From Aculops lycopersici (lineage: Eukaryota > Arthropoda > Arachnida > Trombidiformes > Eriophyidae), in NCBI GenBank assembly GCA_015350385.1, contig WNKI01000003.1:3016849-3080848 (forward strand): a DNA stretch of 64,000 nt, given 5' to 3'. Both the position numbers and the translations under genes were made by a program. Within the stretch, counting starts at the first letter, position 1. Each line of letters starts with the position of its first letter. Under the pieces are notes generated by a model. It worked only from the letters and a program-made list of their open reading frames with translations. It did not search any database and was not told the DNA's origin. Positions 10,180 to 20,565 of the stretch are shown here, piece by piece.

Positions 10180-10194
10180 TAGCGAAATTCGCTA
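10180..10194. repeat. Small hairpin with TAGCGAA stem
   Basis: TAGCGAA at 10180-10186 and its inverse TTCGCTA at 10188-10194, separated by one base. The same stem recurs at 26170 and 58777. Confidence 0.6.
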
Positions 10195-10818
10195 TGTGCA
10201 CCCGTTTGTTTTCTGGCGCAATGCAAATCCAAATTGAGATTTGTAGACTCTCTTACTCCCGAGCGAACTTGAAGACTTTACAAGACGCACAAATATATCA
10301 GATGCTCCCTCAGATTTGTCAACCCGCTTGTGGTTGAGATCCCTCATGTCCCCTCTACACTCGCTCCACTAGTCTGGTCGAGTTTGACCAAACGTTGTTA
10401 TTGTTGTAGTGAAAAACTGCACTAGCCTACCTCTTTCACCCCGAGAGGTGCCTGCCATAGCCACAGCGACGCCGTGGCCGTCGCCATCTTGGATTCACTG
10501 GTCGGCTCGCATACAGATCACTAGCAGCACCAGCGCAGCAACAGTTCGCTCCTAGCGAATTGCCAGACTTGCGGCTCCAGAGTCGGCGATGCGGCAAACA
10601 GGCTGGTCGCCGGTGAGTTGTGCATCGCTTATGTAGGCGTGAATTCTTAACTACAACACACGAAGCGAATAGAACAGAGCGCGAATTCCATCAGCATCAA
10701 GGGGTTGCATCTTGGCACCAGCAATATCGCATTGTTCACGGCAACAATTCGCTCACCGACTTTCTGCCCTGACCAGCTGCGGCGGCGGCGGCGACGATGG
10801 CGAAAGCTTGGCTGCTGC

Positions 10819-10839
10819 TTCTTCTTCTTCTTCTTCTTC
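10819..10839. repeat. TTC microsatellite
   Basis: Seven TTC units in the TIS11-like upstream region. Confidence 0.8.
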
Positions 10840-11363
10840 CGCGCGCTAAAGCTAACCAGACCGCTCTACTCTCAACCAGCCAACCAGCTAGACCAAGCGG
10901 CAGTTGAGGCAAGTTAAAATTCGCCAGCAAATCGTCTCGAGCAGAGTGAACAAAATCTTTTGTCACCTTGGAATTGTCAGTCACTGGCTAGTTGTTGTAG
11001 TAGTAACACCAAATTAGTTTTGTTTTATCAAATTTATTAATATCATCATCAAAATCATATTCCATATTTGTGATTCCCAAATTTCCTGTGATTTTACTCT
11101 GGGTTTTAATCACGCAATCACGTGACTCAACATTTTTCATCATCGTTTTCATCATCTTTATCACTCACATCCCTAAATGTTTCATTAGCAATTTTATCAA
11201 AAGAAACCAAAGTGAATAAAAAGTCGCTCGCAGCTACAGCAACAGGAGGCAAAAAGAATTTTAGCTGAAATTTACACAAGTTAGCGAACGAGTTTTAAAT
11301 CAAAAATTTTGTAGCATTTTTTACATTTTCAAGGAAACAATCAGAAAACCCTGTAGCTTAATC

Positions 11364-12599
11364 ATGTCAAGATTCAAGACCGAATTGTGTAACAATTTAA
11401 TCGAGCTTGGAAATTGTAAATATGGCGACCGATGCCATTACGCCCATGGCGCCCATGAGCTCAGGCAAGTCTCGCGCAGACATCCCAAATACCGTACTGA
11501 AAAGTGTAAAAATTTTGATACCACTGGAAAGTGTCCATTTGGACCAAGATGCTCGTATGTTCATGCAAAGCCAGATTTTGATTCCATGATTGACCAACTG
11601 ACCAAGTATATGCAATTTACAAAAGCACCCAAACCAGACTCGGAGGACGATATGCAAGCACTGCAACCAGAGCAACAGCATCATTTCGCCCACTCAAACT
11701 CGCACTCGTCGCTATACGGAAGTAGCTCTCACATGGCCCTAAGCACTAGCGATTTTAACACAAATGGAAGCGAAACAGACATACCAAGTCTACCAATTAC
11801 GAGAACTAATACAAACACTTCATTGTCCATCTCGTCAACCTGCGAGTCCATGTCAGCTACTACCAACAATGATGAACATAACAAAGAGAATCAACTTGTT
11901 GTTCCATCATCACACAACTACCATCATCATCATAATAGTCAGGCTTCAGCAAACGAATCAAAGCGAACATCCTCATTCATCTCAAACGGTTACACTATTG
12001 ATAATCCATTTGCTATAAAGAGGCCATTCTGTCAAGCAAGAGACTTCCACTCAGCTGTATCGCCTACCAAAACACAAGAAGCAACTCAACTAGCAACCAC
12101 AACAACAAACTCAACCGCATCTTTCAAAGCCACAAACTCATCAGCGGCCGAATCACTATTCTCATTCAACAATATACCACCATTCAAGCAACATGAAAAG
12201 ACAGCCATCTCATCAGCCAACAGTATTCCAAGAACACCACTAGGCAGCAACACGTTCTCAAACATTTCCATAAACAACAAGTCCAACTTAACTAATCTAT
12301 ATGCTCCACAAACAAAACCTAGCTCCGCTTTCGCTGATGCTTTCATGGTACAAGATACAAGCCTGAGTAAGGCACACGGTAACGCCTATAACACAAGCTC
12401 TTTTGCCTTCGGCTCAACAAGCTACGGCTGCAATAAGAAGTCTCAACCAATCTCAGCAAGCTCGTCATCAAATTCAAACAGCACTGCGAGCGATCCATTT
12501 GGAATTAGTAATCCTTTCAGTGACTATGTTAACAACAGCAATTTGAATCTCAGAAGCCTCCCTCACCAACCTAATAAGCAGTATTATACTCGCTTTTAA
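11364..12599 (+). CDS. Tis11: Tandem CCCH zinc-finger protein, TIS11/tristetraprolin family
   Basis: Proteins of this family bind AU-rich elements in mRNA 3' UTRs and promote deadenylation and decay. Two CX8CX5CX3H fingers sit at the extreme N-terminus (residues about 4-70): RFKTELC...CHYAH and YRTEKC...CSYVH, each with the characteristic lead-in (R/Y)xTExC. The linker between the last His of finger 1 and the first Cys of finger 2 is 19 residues (HELRQVSRRHPKY), one longer than the 18 usual in tristetraprolin. The remaining about 340 residues are Ser/Asn/Thr-rich and low-complexity, probably disordered, with no evident CNOT1-binding C-terminal motif. It is a single exon of 411 residues with a clear ATG. 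The family call is firm; the exact orthologue is less certain because CCCH paralogues are common in invertebrates. Confidence 0.88.
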   Translation: MSRFKTELCNNLIELGNCKYGDRCHYAHGAHELRQVSRRHPKYRTEKCKNFDTTGKCPFGPRCSYVHAKPDFDSMIDQLTKYMQFTKAPKPDSEDDMQALQPEQQHHFAHSNSHSSLYGSSSHMALSTSDFNTNGSETDIPSLPITRTNTNTSLSISSTCESMSATTNNDEHNKENQLVVPSSHNYHHHHNSQASANESKRTSSFISNGYTIDNPFAIKRPFCQARDFHSAVSPTKTQEATQLATTTTNSTASFKATNSSAAESLFSFNNIPPFKQHEKTAISSANSIPRTPLGSNTFSNISINNKSNLTNLYAPQTKPSSAFADAFMVQDTSLSKAHGNAYNTSSFAFGSTSYGCNKKSQPISASSSSNSNSTASDPFGISNPFSDYVNNSNLNLRSLPHQPNKQYYTRF

Positions 12600-12826
12600 A
12601 TCATCCCATTCTAACATCCTATCTTATTATTACTATTTTTATTTTTAGTTCTTTATTATTACCATTATTACTATTATTCATAACTTTCACTAATATCCTA
12701 AAATCATCTTATATATGTAACTAGTATTATCATATCCAAACCCCCCATAATCATTCATCAATTCCTCATGAAATAGTCATCATTCATATTATGTACCATT
12801 CATCGCCCAGAATCCATTTTGACACT

Positions 12827-14688
12827 ATGTTTGTTATATTATGTGTGATTGCGGGAGCAAATTCACACATTATATCAAGCACCCACAAATTATCCAGTCA
12901 ACCGCTAGGCAGCCATTTCCAAACATCATTCATGGATTTGATACTTGATGCCGACCTTATTGAGTTTACCCAAGGCTCAAATTCAATCAACGAAGAGTCA
13001 ACTGTCACTCAATCAGCAACTAATCATAGAGGAGCACAGGCAACCAGTGATCAACGAGCACATACTATATGTTCTATTCTATCTCATCAACTTCCAAGCA
13101 ACCACATGAAGTTTTGTCTCAAGCATCAAGATATTTTAGAGGCTGTTTTACCGGAAGTTACCACAATAGCAACCAGGGAGTGTGCAAGAATTACATCGGA
13201 TCTCAAATGGAATTGTTCGAAGATAGATCATCTACTAGATCGATCGAATCCTTTAGGTTGGTATTAGCATGTCTCTCTTATTCTTGATTTTAAACATTAT
13301 TCTAACTTTTATTCCGCCAGCATACACTAGAGAAGCAGCTTTTGTCAGGTCGATAATCAACGCATCAATGATGTTTCTTGTGGCGAGATACTGTGGCGAA
13401 CACGGCCATGGACGGTCATGCGGTTGCCAGAGCGACCCAACTTATAAAAGCGAAACAATTGAACTGCGACAAACACGCCACATCAACACACGAGGAGATG
13501 ATCCTAAAGAGGTCACTGAATCAGGCACCCGCTCAGATCTCGAAAGACTTTTCAATCTTCAGGACCTGAGCTCTAGTGATCTAGATCGACTCAAGTTAGG
13601 CTTACCCTTGAGACTTGTCAAGCCCATTATCCATCGCCAAGGTAAGATCATGATACACTCTCAGCATGCAATTTTTCTAATGAATTTAACTAACCTGATC
13701 TGAAACATTGAAACACATAGATTGTCAAGCAACGATTGCGTTCGCTGATGCTTTTACCAAAGTCTTCATGGACTCAGACGACACAAAATCGATTACTAAA
13801 GCCTATCAAGTTTTGAATCAGAACCGGCACCGTAACAAGAGGCGTCAACAAGACTCCGACTACAAAGATTTAGCATACATAAAATGGACCAAGTCTGTCA
13901 TAAATTTACATAACAACAATGTCGGACGTAAGGTAAGATTATGATCTTGTGCATGCGCTTGATTCTTTTGCATGTACTAAAATAGTTATTAACCCAATCA
14001 GAATTTCGAGAATTAGATTGTACGTGAAGAAACACAAAAACGCTGCAGATGCCATGGACTCTCTGGAGTTTGTCAATTTCAAACTTGTTGGGAGCAATTG
14101 ATGGATTTCAAGACTATCGCTACTCGATTGAGATTCGCTTATTTATCAGATGCGGCTCGAGTTGAGGTGAGAAATCTGGGCACCTACGATAGGCCAGATC
14201 TCCACCTTATGCGATATTCGAGCCCCAGCACTTCCGGCCTAGAAGGCACTTTTTCTGAGGAGGAGCAATTGACACAGGCACAGATGGGCCCACGCATAAG
14301 TCGAAGTAATCCGCTCGATGAGACAGAGAAAGCCTACCAATTTGGACCAGGAGATATCATTTATCTTTACGATTCTCCAAACTATTGTGAGCCACAACCT
14401 GACATCAATCACCCTGGTACGAGAGGTCGCACTTGTAAACTCTCGAATAATCTAACCCAAATTAGAACTTCAAAGAAGCCAGTCAGAGAAGTGGACTCGA
14501 TTGAGGTTGAAGGTGATCACGAAGGCCTTGGGTTGGCTCATGGGACGTGCGAATCATTATGCTGCAATCGTGGCTATCATAGCGAGTTAATATTGGATAT
14601 GGTTACTTGTAATTGTAGGTTCAGGTTTTGTTGTAGAGTTGAATGTGATCGATGTCTCAAGCAACGCCAACAACATTACTGCTTGTAA
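12827..14688 (+). CDS. Wnt: Divergent Wnt ligand, four exons
   Basis: This is a secreted lipid-modified signalling ligand. Exons 12827-13256, 13321-13641, 13721-13932 and 14017-14688 join in frame (1,635 bases, 544 residues) across GT-AG introns of 64, 79 and 84 bp. An upstream in-frame ATG at 12791 is possible, but the ATG at 12827 opens directly on a signal peptide (MFVILCVIAGA). Wnt landmarks: KWNCS, REAAFV, SCGC, GRKIVREETQKRCRCHGLSG with the acylated-serine hairpin, a DSPNYCE phrase, and the cysteine-rich C-terminus CESLCCNRGYHSE through the final CL. Two features are odd. The WxWGGC phrase is replaced by IIHRQDC ahead of QATIAFADAFTKVFMDS. There are also long extra loops (about 70 residues after SCGCQ and a further one before DIIYLYDSPNYC). 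The Wnt subfamily cannot be assigned by eye. Confidence 0.9.
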
Positions 14689-15709
14689 TTCTGTAACCTA
14701 AGAATCTCAGTCCGCTCCAAGTTATAATTTGTTATGTCATTATCCAGTGTAATAAGCCACATTATTCTTTATGTTGTTACTCCTGGATAACAACTTATTT
14801 TTTACTATACTCGAATCGAAGTCATTGAATAAAAATCATCGTTATACGTTATTAACAATAGTCTGATGGTGTGTCTCGAGTTTGGACAGTTGATCGTTTA
14901 AATTTAACATTAAACTTTATTAGGATTTCGTCTAGCACATCAACATTCAATAAGTGCATTGGAATCACCATTTAAGGCGGTCTCTTTCGCTCGCTAGATA
15001 CATGTTAATTTATATGCAGTCACACTTGAGTTCGAGGGTTGTTTAATAGTTTCGAGTTCGATATTATCGGATTAGGGTATGTGGAGTGAGAACCCCTCGA
15101 AACTGCTTGTCTTGAATATGTTTAGTTAGTTTCGGTTGAGTGAATCAATGATAGATCCGTTTTATAGTATGTGGCCCGAATATCAATCGACCGTGACTCT
15201 TGGAGATTTTCAATCAAGTGGTACAACTCAAAGCTGCTTTAGTAATAAAGATGAACTCGCTTGATATTGCCGACATGTACTCGGGTGAAAGATCTATCAA
15301 ATCTCGGCAAGTTATAAAATGTTATGTGCATGGCTCCACTTCGGCTCTAGTTTGTGAGCAACTCAGCGTTCAGCACGTGCATTCGGATACGATGGTCAGT
15401 GGTTCTAGTTTTTGGACTAGTCAAGTTCATTAAGAGGTCATGAGGGAGTCTTTTGTTCCTTGGAACCAATTAGATAGTTTCCCGTTGATGTCCTTCATGT
15501 GTAACAAATGTGTGCTTCCTAGTGTTTGGTTGTGGTCGCATGAGCTTATCATAACAGTGTGGTTGTTAAATCCTTAAATTCATATTTTTGATGCTGTTTT
15601 TGTTGCTATAACTACAAATGTTAGTGGGGAATATAACTAGAGAAAGTTTCTTGGAATCTATCACTAACTTCACTCGACAACATACAATCAGAGAATGATA
15701 GAGTATAAT
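14689..15709. other. Intergenic region between Wnt and choline/ethanolamine kinase 3' ends
   Basis: About 1.0 kb between two convergent genes. It holds the Wnt 3' UTR (AATAAA near 14828) and A/T-rich sequence. No gene, repeat array or RNA gene was recognised. Confidence 0.45.
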
Positions 15710-17268
15710 CTACATCATAATAGTGCTGCTGCTTCTGCTCCGCGTCGACCTCATCTGCTCTTTGAGGTACGAACTCTTGAATCCTTGATAAAGGCGCCAT
15801 CTTGTCATTGCATGTTCCCAGTAACCAAACTTGATATTTGAAGAGTGAGCACTTTTTATGCACCATAAAGTCCAGAGTAGACTTGCAGCCATGAAAAAAG
15901 GTTTGATCTCGTCTAGAAGCGCCTCCTCTTCATCAGATCCGTTATTTATAATACCACCATTGGAATGACCATTGCCATTGGTTAAGTTTCTTTTGCTTGA
16001 TCGTGTTTGCTGTCCATTCGTTATCGTCTTATCGTCGGCGTTTTTCTTTATTCCATTTGAGGTCGACAAAATTGAAGTTGGTTTAGCTGAAGCGGCCAAT
16101 TTTCTTTTCTGCTCGATGTAATGGCGGACAAAATCAAGCTGCATATCGCGAGATGGGAGTCTATCTTCAAAATATAAAAAGTGGGGATAATCAGGAGTGT
16201 CGTATTCAAAACACCACTCACTAAAGTGATTGGCAATGTCATATGCTCTGTAATTGTAGCTACAGTNNNNNNNNNNNNNNNNNNNNNNNNNNNNNNNNNN
16301 NNNNNNNNNNNNNNNNNNNNNNNNNNNNNNNNNNNNNNNNNNNNNNNNNNNNNNNNNNNNNNNNNNNNNNNNNNNNNNNNNNNNNNNNNNNNNNNNNNNN
16401 NNNNNNNNNNNNNNNNNNNNNNNNNNNNNNNNNNNNNNNNNNNNNNNNNNNNNNNNNNNNNNNNNNNNNNNNNNNNNNNNNNNNNNNNNNNNNNNNNNNN
16501 NNNNNNNNNNNNNNNNNNNNNNNNNNNNNNNNNNNNNNNNNNNNNNNNNNNNNNNNNNNNNNNNNNNNNNNNNNNNNNNNNNNNNNNNNNNNNGATCTCG
16601 CGTGTGCTATTACGGACTGTATCATCGAATAAGGGTTCCCTTGGTTGTTCGGCAACAAAGTCACGCCACTCAATTAGTCTTTCCATTAACCAGGCTCTTC
16701 CTTTGAGGATTGGAACATCTAAATTGTGAACAGCAACTAGTTTCTTGGCAATAATACGTGAGATATCCCGATTCATGAGCTCCTTTGCAGTCAAAGATGT
16801 TGCGGGTAGAAACTCCTCCAATCTTCCGTCATCAAAGGTCCTGTATAGTTTAGGTCCAAGATCCTTCTGTGAGAGTAAATTGAATATCTCATTCTGCGCT
16901 GACATGTCACTGTTTCGAGATTGTTCGCCATATAGTCTGAGGAGCACCTGATTTGGTTCACCATTCGTAACCATCGTACTCTTCGGCAAGGTGCAACAAA
17001 ACAATAAGTTGCTTAGGCCGCCGCTGCATGGTTCAATAATATTGGAATGATAAGGTATCGGTATTAGTTGCTTATGATTTCAATGATAACCAACTTGACA
17101 AAAAACTGGCTATTATACTTACCTTATCGGAGTGAAAGACATCTCATTGGGAGTTATTCGGGCCCAGGCACCGCCGAGGTGGTCACTACAGATCCTATGC
17201 GCTCGTTGACGCATATCACAATCATTCGTTGCTGCGAGGTTCGAGTTCTTGGTGGTAGTGGTGGTCAT
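15710..17268 (-). CDS. Choline/ethanolamine kinase, interrupted by assembly gap
   Basis: The enzyme phosphorylates choline or ethanolamine, the first step of the Kennedy pathway. Exon 1 (17268-17123) encodes MRQRAHRICSDHLGGAWARI and ends at a GTAAGT donor. Exon 2 (17023 downward) continues in frame with ISGGLSNLLFCC, VLLRLYGE and LGPKLYRTFDDGRLEEF and enters the gap at 16593. After the gap, exon 3 (probably 16259-15710, acceptor CTGTAG) gives YNYRAYDIANHFSEW, a C-terminal low-complexity insert and LLWTLWCIKSA plus IKFGYWEHAMTRW. The Brenner-type HxDxxxxN catalytic motif and DFEY motif are not visible and should fall in the gap. The reading frame differs across the gap, consistent with an intron inside it. 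The start is uncertain: an ATG at 17439 is also in frame. By eye it is closer to choline kinase, but substrate specificity is not settled. Confidence 0.85.
16267..16593. other. Assembly gap (327 N)
   Basis: A run of N inside the choline/ethanolamine kinase gene. Flanking coding frames do not match across it, so it probably hides the catalytic-loop coding sequence plus part of an intron, or its length is arbitrary. Confidence 0.99.
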
Positions 17269-18696
17269 CTTTGTAGTTGTTGTATAGTTATCTATGGTCA
17301 ATTTTTTGTTGTTTTGGCACTTTAATAATAAACTCACAAGCAACCGAGAGTAAGATCGTGAGTTTCTCTGCCGAGTTCGTTTAAATCTAACAAGCGAGAT
17401 GGAATATTGCACAAGATCGTCAAGGAATTTTCTAAGCATGTGTCGGTGTATTAGTGGTTGGCTTCGATTGGCTTCATGAAACTAAAAAAGTTTCCAATGA
17501 TCAGTAATAATTTTATCCCCAAAGATAACGATGAGAATGTTGCTATAACAGAGAATGATGCACCCACCAATAGTGGTCGCTGATGATGATGATAGAAAGA
17601 AACCAGTAAGCGATAACTCTATTTAGCTGGGTACCAGTAGCAAAGATTAACTCGACTATATTCATAGAAGTTCAATCAACTGTGTGTCTGTGGGTGCTCT
17701 TTATGAGTGTTGGATCGATATTAAAAACTTTCTGTCGAGTTCAATTGGTGCATAAATCGGTTGTGGACTACGATAATATTAACTGAAATGACTACGGAAC
17801 CGACTTTTATGCTGATGAACTATGCGCAGCTTAGCTTGTCGTTAGTCGAGTGATCTCGGCCGTGGTTGTCGCTATGGATTTTTTCTGAGTTGGTCTTGAT
17901 GATGAATTTGCGCAGATTGTATTTAGTTTGTTTTTTCCCCTCAATTGAGAGAATATAACTGCTTGAGTTGAGACTAATATCAATGGCTGATGTTATTGAT
18001 TGTGATAGTTTTTGTAAGTGGTAGTGCGATTAGTGGAATACTGGTAGCAATATATAATCAATGTGGTCTTAATAACAATTCAAATAATAATTATTAACAA
18101 TATAACGTGATATTGTTTGTTATGTGTACGTTGGTCGATCAATTTTCTGAGACTTTAATATATTGAAATGTTTATGTCTAGATTACTGAGAAATTGTGCA
18201 AACAATATTAACAATGACGATGATACGATAACATAATAATAAAAACTATTCTTTTTATTCACTTCGGCTGTCTTTCAATCACTCTGGTCAGGTCTATCGG
18301 TGTATCTCTAGTGGTGGTGCTCTGATAAATCCTTTTATTTATTTAGGTAAGAAGTCTACATTTCTATTATTGTGTCTGGCTCATGTGAAACGTTGCGCAG
18401 ACTTACTCTCCCTCTCACTGGGGCACACAGAGACAGGCGAGTTTTGCAAGCGCAGCTTATGCAATGACGATGGACGCTGGTAGTGCTGGTGTTGGTTGTG
18501 TGTCCCAATGTTAAAGAATCCTATGCGTGATTCTAGTCACTGGGGCTGGGCTAGGCCATGGCAGTGGCGATGGCGGTTGCGCACAATGGGATCGGCTTTA
18601 TATTTGCATCGTCGTCGGCAGTGGTAAGCGCGAGAGGAGAAATAAAAGTGCGCGAGTTTCTCTAGGCGACGGATGTGCAGCGTGTGAGATTAATGC

Positions 18697-18726
18697 AGCT
18701 AGTGGCCTCGCAGCAGGCCACTAGCT
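18697..18726. repeat. Perfect hairpin, 12-bp arms, 6-base loop
   Basis: AGCTAGTGGCCT at 18697-18708 is perfectly inverted at 18715-18726. It is intergenic and not low-complexity. Confidence 0.8.
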
Positions 18727-19068
18727 CAATAGCTCTTTAGGTCGAGTGGCACGGAGGCCTGCGCACCGGCTAGTTGCCGGCTTTGCTGGCCCATAGCATC
18801 GGCGTCATCGTTGCATGAGCACATCTGGGTCTTGAATCAACAGCAAGTGCAGCAACAACAACAGCTTGAGCCTCAAGCCGACTACGACACCAACAACAAC
18901 ATCTAGGATTGTGCAAGAGGCCATACAAAACTGCAAGCCATTGTAACTGCTGCTATTGCCTCGTGGCGGGAACTTGGTCACGAGCTTGATGTGAGCTGAG
19001 GCTGCACAAGATTTGCAGTGGTATTGAGCGGGCGGCAGAATTTGAGGCGGCTCTAGTTAGTAAGCTAG

Positions 19069-19169
19069 CTCATCTAGCTATATGCTTCTAACTTCTTCTT
19101 CACATGCATCGTTTTCATAGCGGCAATCGCCACGCTACGATCCGGCGCCGCCTTCATTAGCTAGATGAG
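19069..19169. repeat. Inverted repeat, 12-bp perfect arms, 77-base spacer
   Basis: CTCATCTAGCTA at 19069-19080 is inverted as TAGCTAGATGAG at 19158-19169. Confidence 0.7.
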
Positions 19170-20565
19170 GTATCTCAGCTATGAGATGTGCTGACTCGAC
19201 GAAACTTTCCATCCAGGAGGAGCCAGCGGCGATCTAGCTTTTCAATCTGAACAGTTTGCCGGGAGTTACTCAGTCTCTCGCTTGGAAGACAACTTGTCGC
19301 CCATCGCTTGTTTCGTCATCACCATCATCATCGACATCATCACTGTAGTAGTTGCAGTGGTGGTTAGTGAGCGAAACCTTCTATCGCAATACAACCACGA
19401 CAACTACAGTCGATCATATCCAAACAATGCTAGCTCCCTATCTTTGTTGGCTGCAGGATTTACGATAGACTCTCGCAAATTTTTCTCGTGTGAATTTTGA
19501 TGATTGACAGATCGCAACTCGAGTCCGGAGAATCTGAAATGGCATTACATGTGCTTAGAATATTCCAAGTATTCACATGACACCGATCAAGTGATAGGAG
19601 AGCTATGTCGACGTATCGAGTTAATCGTCTCTATTGTCTCGATTTCTCCAACTCCATGGTTGGGTTTTTATTACCACAAAGCGCTTTTGACGACTCGGTT
19701 ATAGCATAGTTTCATCGTCAGCATGGATGTCGTTGTACTCGTTGTTGTTACGCAATAAAAAGAAGTCGGTCTTATTATATTAAGTACATGTAATGATCTC
19801 GTCGACTAGCTCGAGTCTATATGCTAGCCGGCGCGGAAGTACCAACCTTAACAGGTGGCTTTAGTCAATTTCATATAGATGAGGACGATGATGACGAAGA
19901 TCCAAACAACTAGAGCAACAAAAGACTTTTGTATTCTAGTAAGCCACTTGAGAGTATGAGAAAAAATAACCCAAACTCCATCCTGAGGAAGGCAATATAA
20001 GTGCTTGGAATATACCCCTAGGGCTCTCATGGTGAATGGGAAAATTCCCGGAACTCGAGTGCCAATGGATCACCAACAGTACAGAGCTTTAGCTGAGAGT
20101 TTTATTTATTGCGCTGGATAACCGACAAAATATCATCGCCAATCATATAGACAAAGAGTTAAACTCATGATAAATAGATCTAAAGCTTAAGACACAATCA
20201 CTTGTCGACGTGCTAACTGAGGATAACACCAATTCGGTGGAAGTAGTAATCGCTGTCGACGTCGTCTCAAAGCTAGGCTTTGCAAGCAGAAATAGACATA
20301 GCTTATGGCATGAACTAGCGAACTTCGCAACTCTTGATATGCTCGAGTGCTTCAGATCCCTCTTCTGTCATCACGTGTCACCCAACCAAAAAATAAAGGA
20401 TCAATGATGAGAAAGTTTAGATTGAAGCCTATTGCTATGTTAGGATCTCTTAACCGGACCACCCAAGAATAGGATCCTCTCATTCAATTCGAAATATTTG
20501 TTCATTTTGATAGGACTTTATTTGGATTACTAATTGATTTGTAGAGCAAAAACAATTCAACTACA

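Larger units (their letters stand above)
9700..11363. promoter_or_regulatory. Divergent intergenic region RpS4 / TIS11-like
   Basis: This 1.66-kb gene-free stretch lies between divergent genes. It contains two small hairpins built on the same stem (10180-10194 and 10545-10559) and a TTC microsatellite (about 10819-10839), followed by an A/T-rich segment that is probably the long 5' UTR of the zinc-finger gene. Open frames around 9.87-10.34 kb have no recognisable homology. Confidence 0.5.
17269..20565. other. Gene-free block between choline kinase and DHODH
   Basis: About 3.3 kb without a supportable gene. It includes the choline/ethanolamine kinase promoter and 5' UTR (a GTGAGT donor near 17335 hints at a 5' UTR intron). 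G+C rises between 18.4 and 19.3 kb, where perfect inverted repeats occur at 18697-18726 and 19069-19169. Short open frames here lack homology. Confidence 0.5.

Noticed and set aside
9869..10337. Overlapping 116-122-codon frames upstream of the TIS11-like gene
   Set aside because: Two competing frames on the same strand with unrelated peptides and no family features. Likely promoter sequence.
16181..16729. Open frames running through the N block
   Set aside because: They are open only because N positions contain no stops.
17269..17439. 57-residue N-terminal extension of choline/ethanolamine kinase
   Set aside because: In frame from an ATG, but it contains a GTGAGT donor-like site and no conserved residues. 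Thought to be 5' UTR with an intron.
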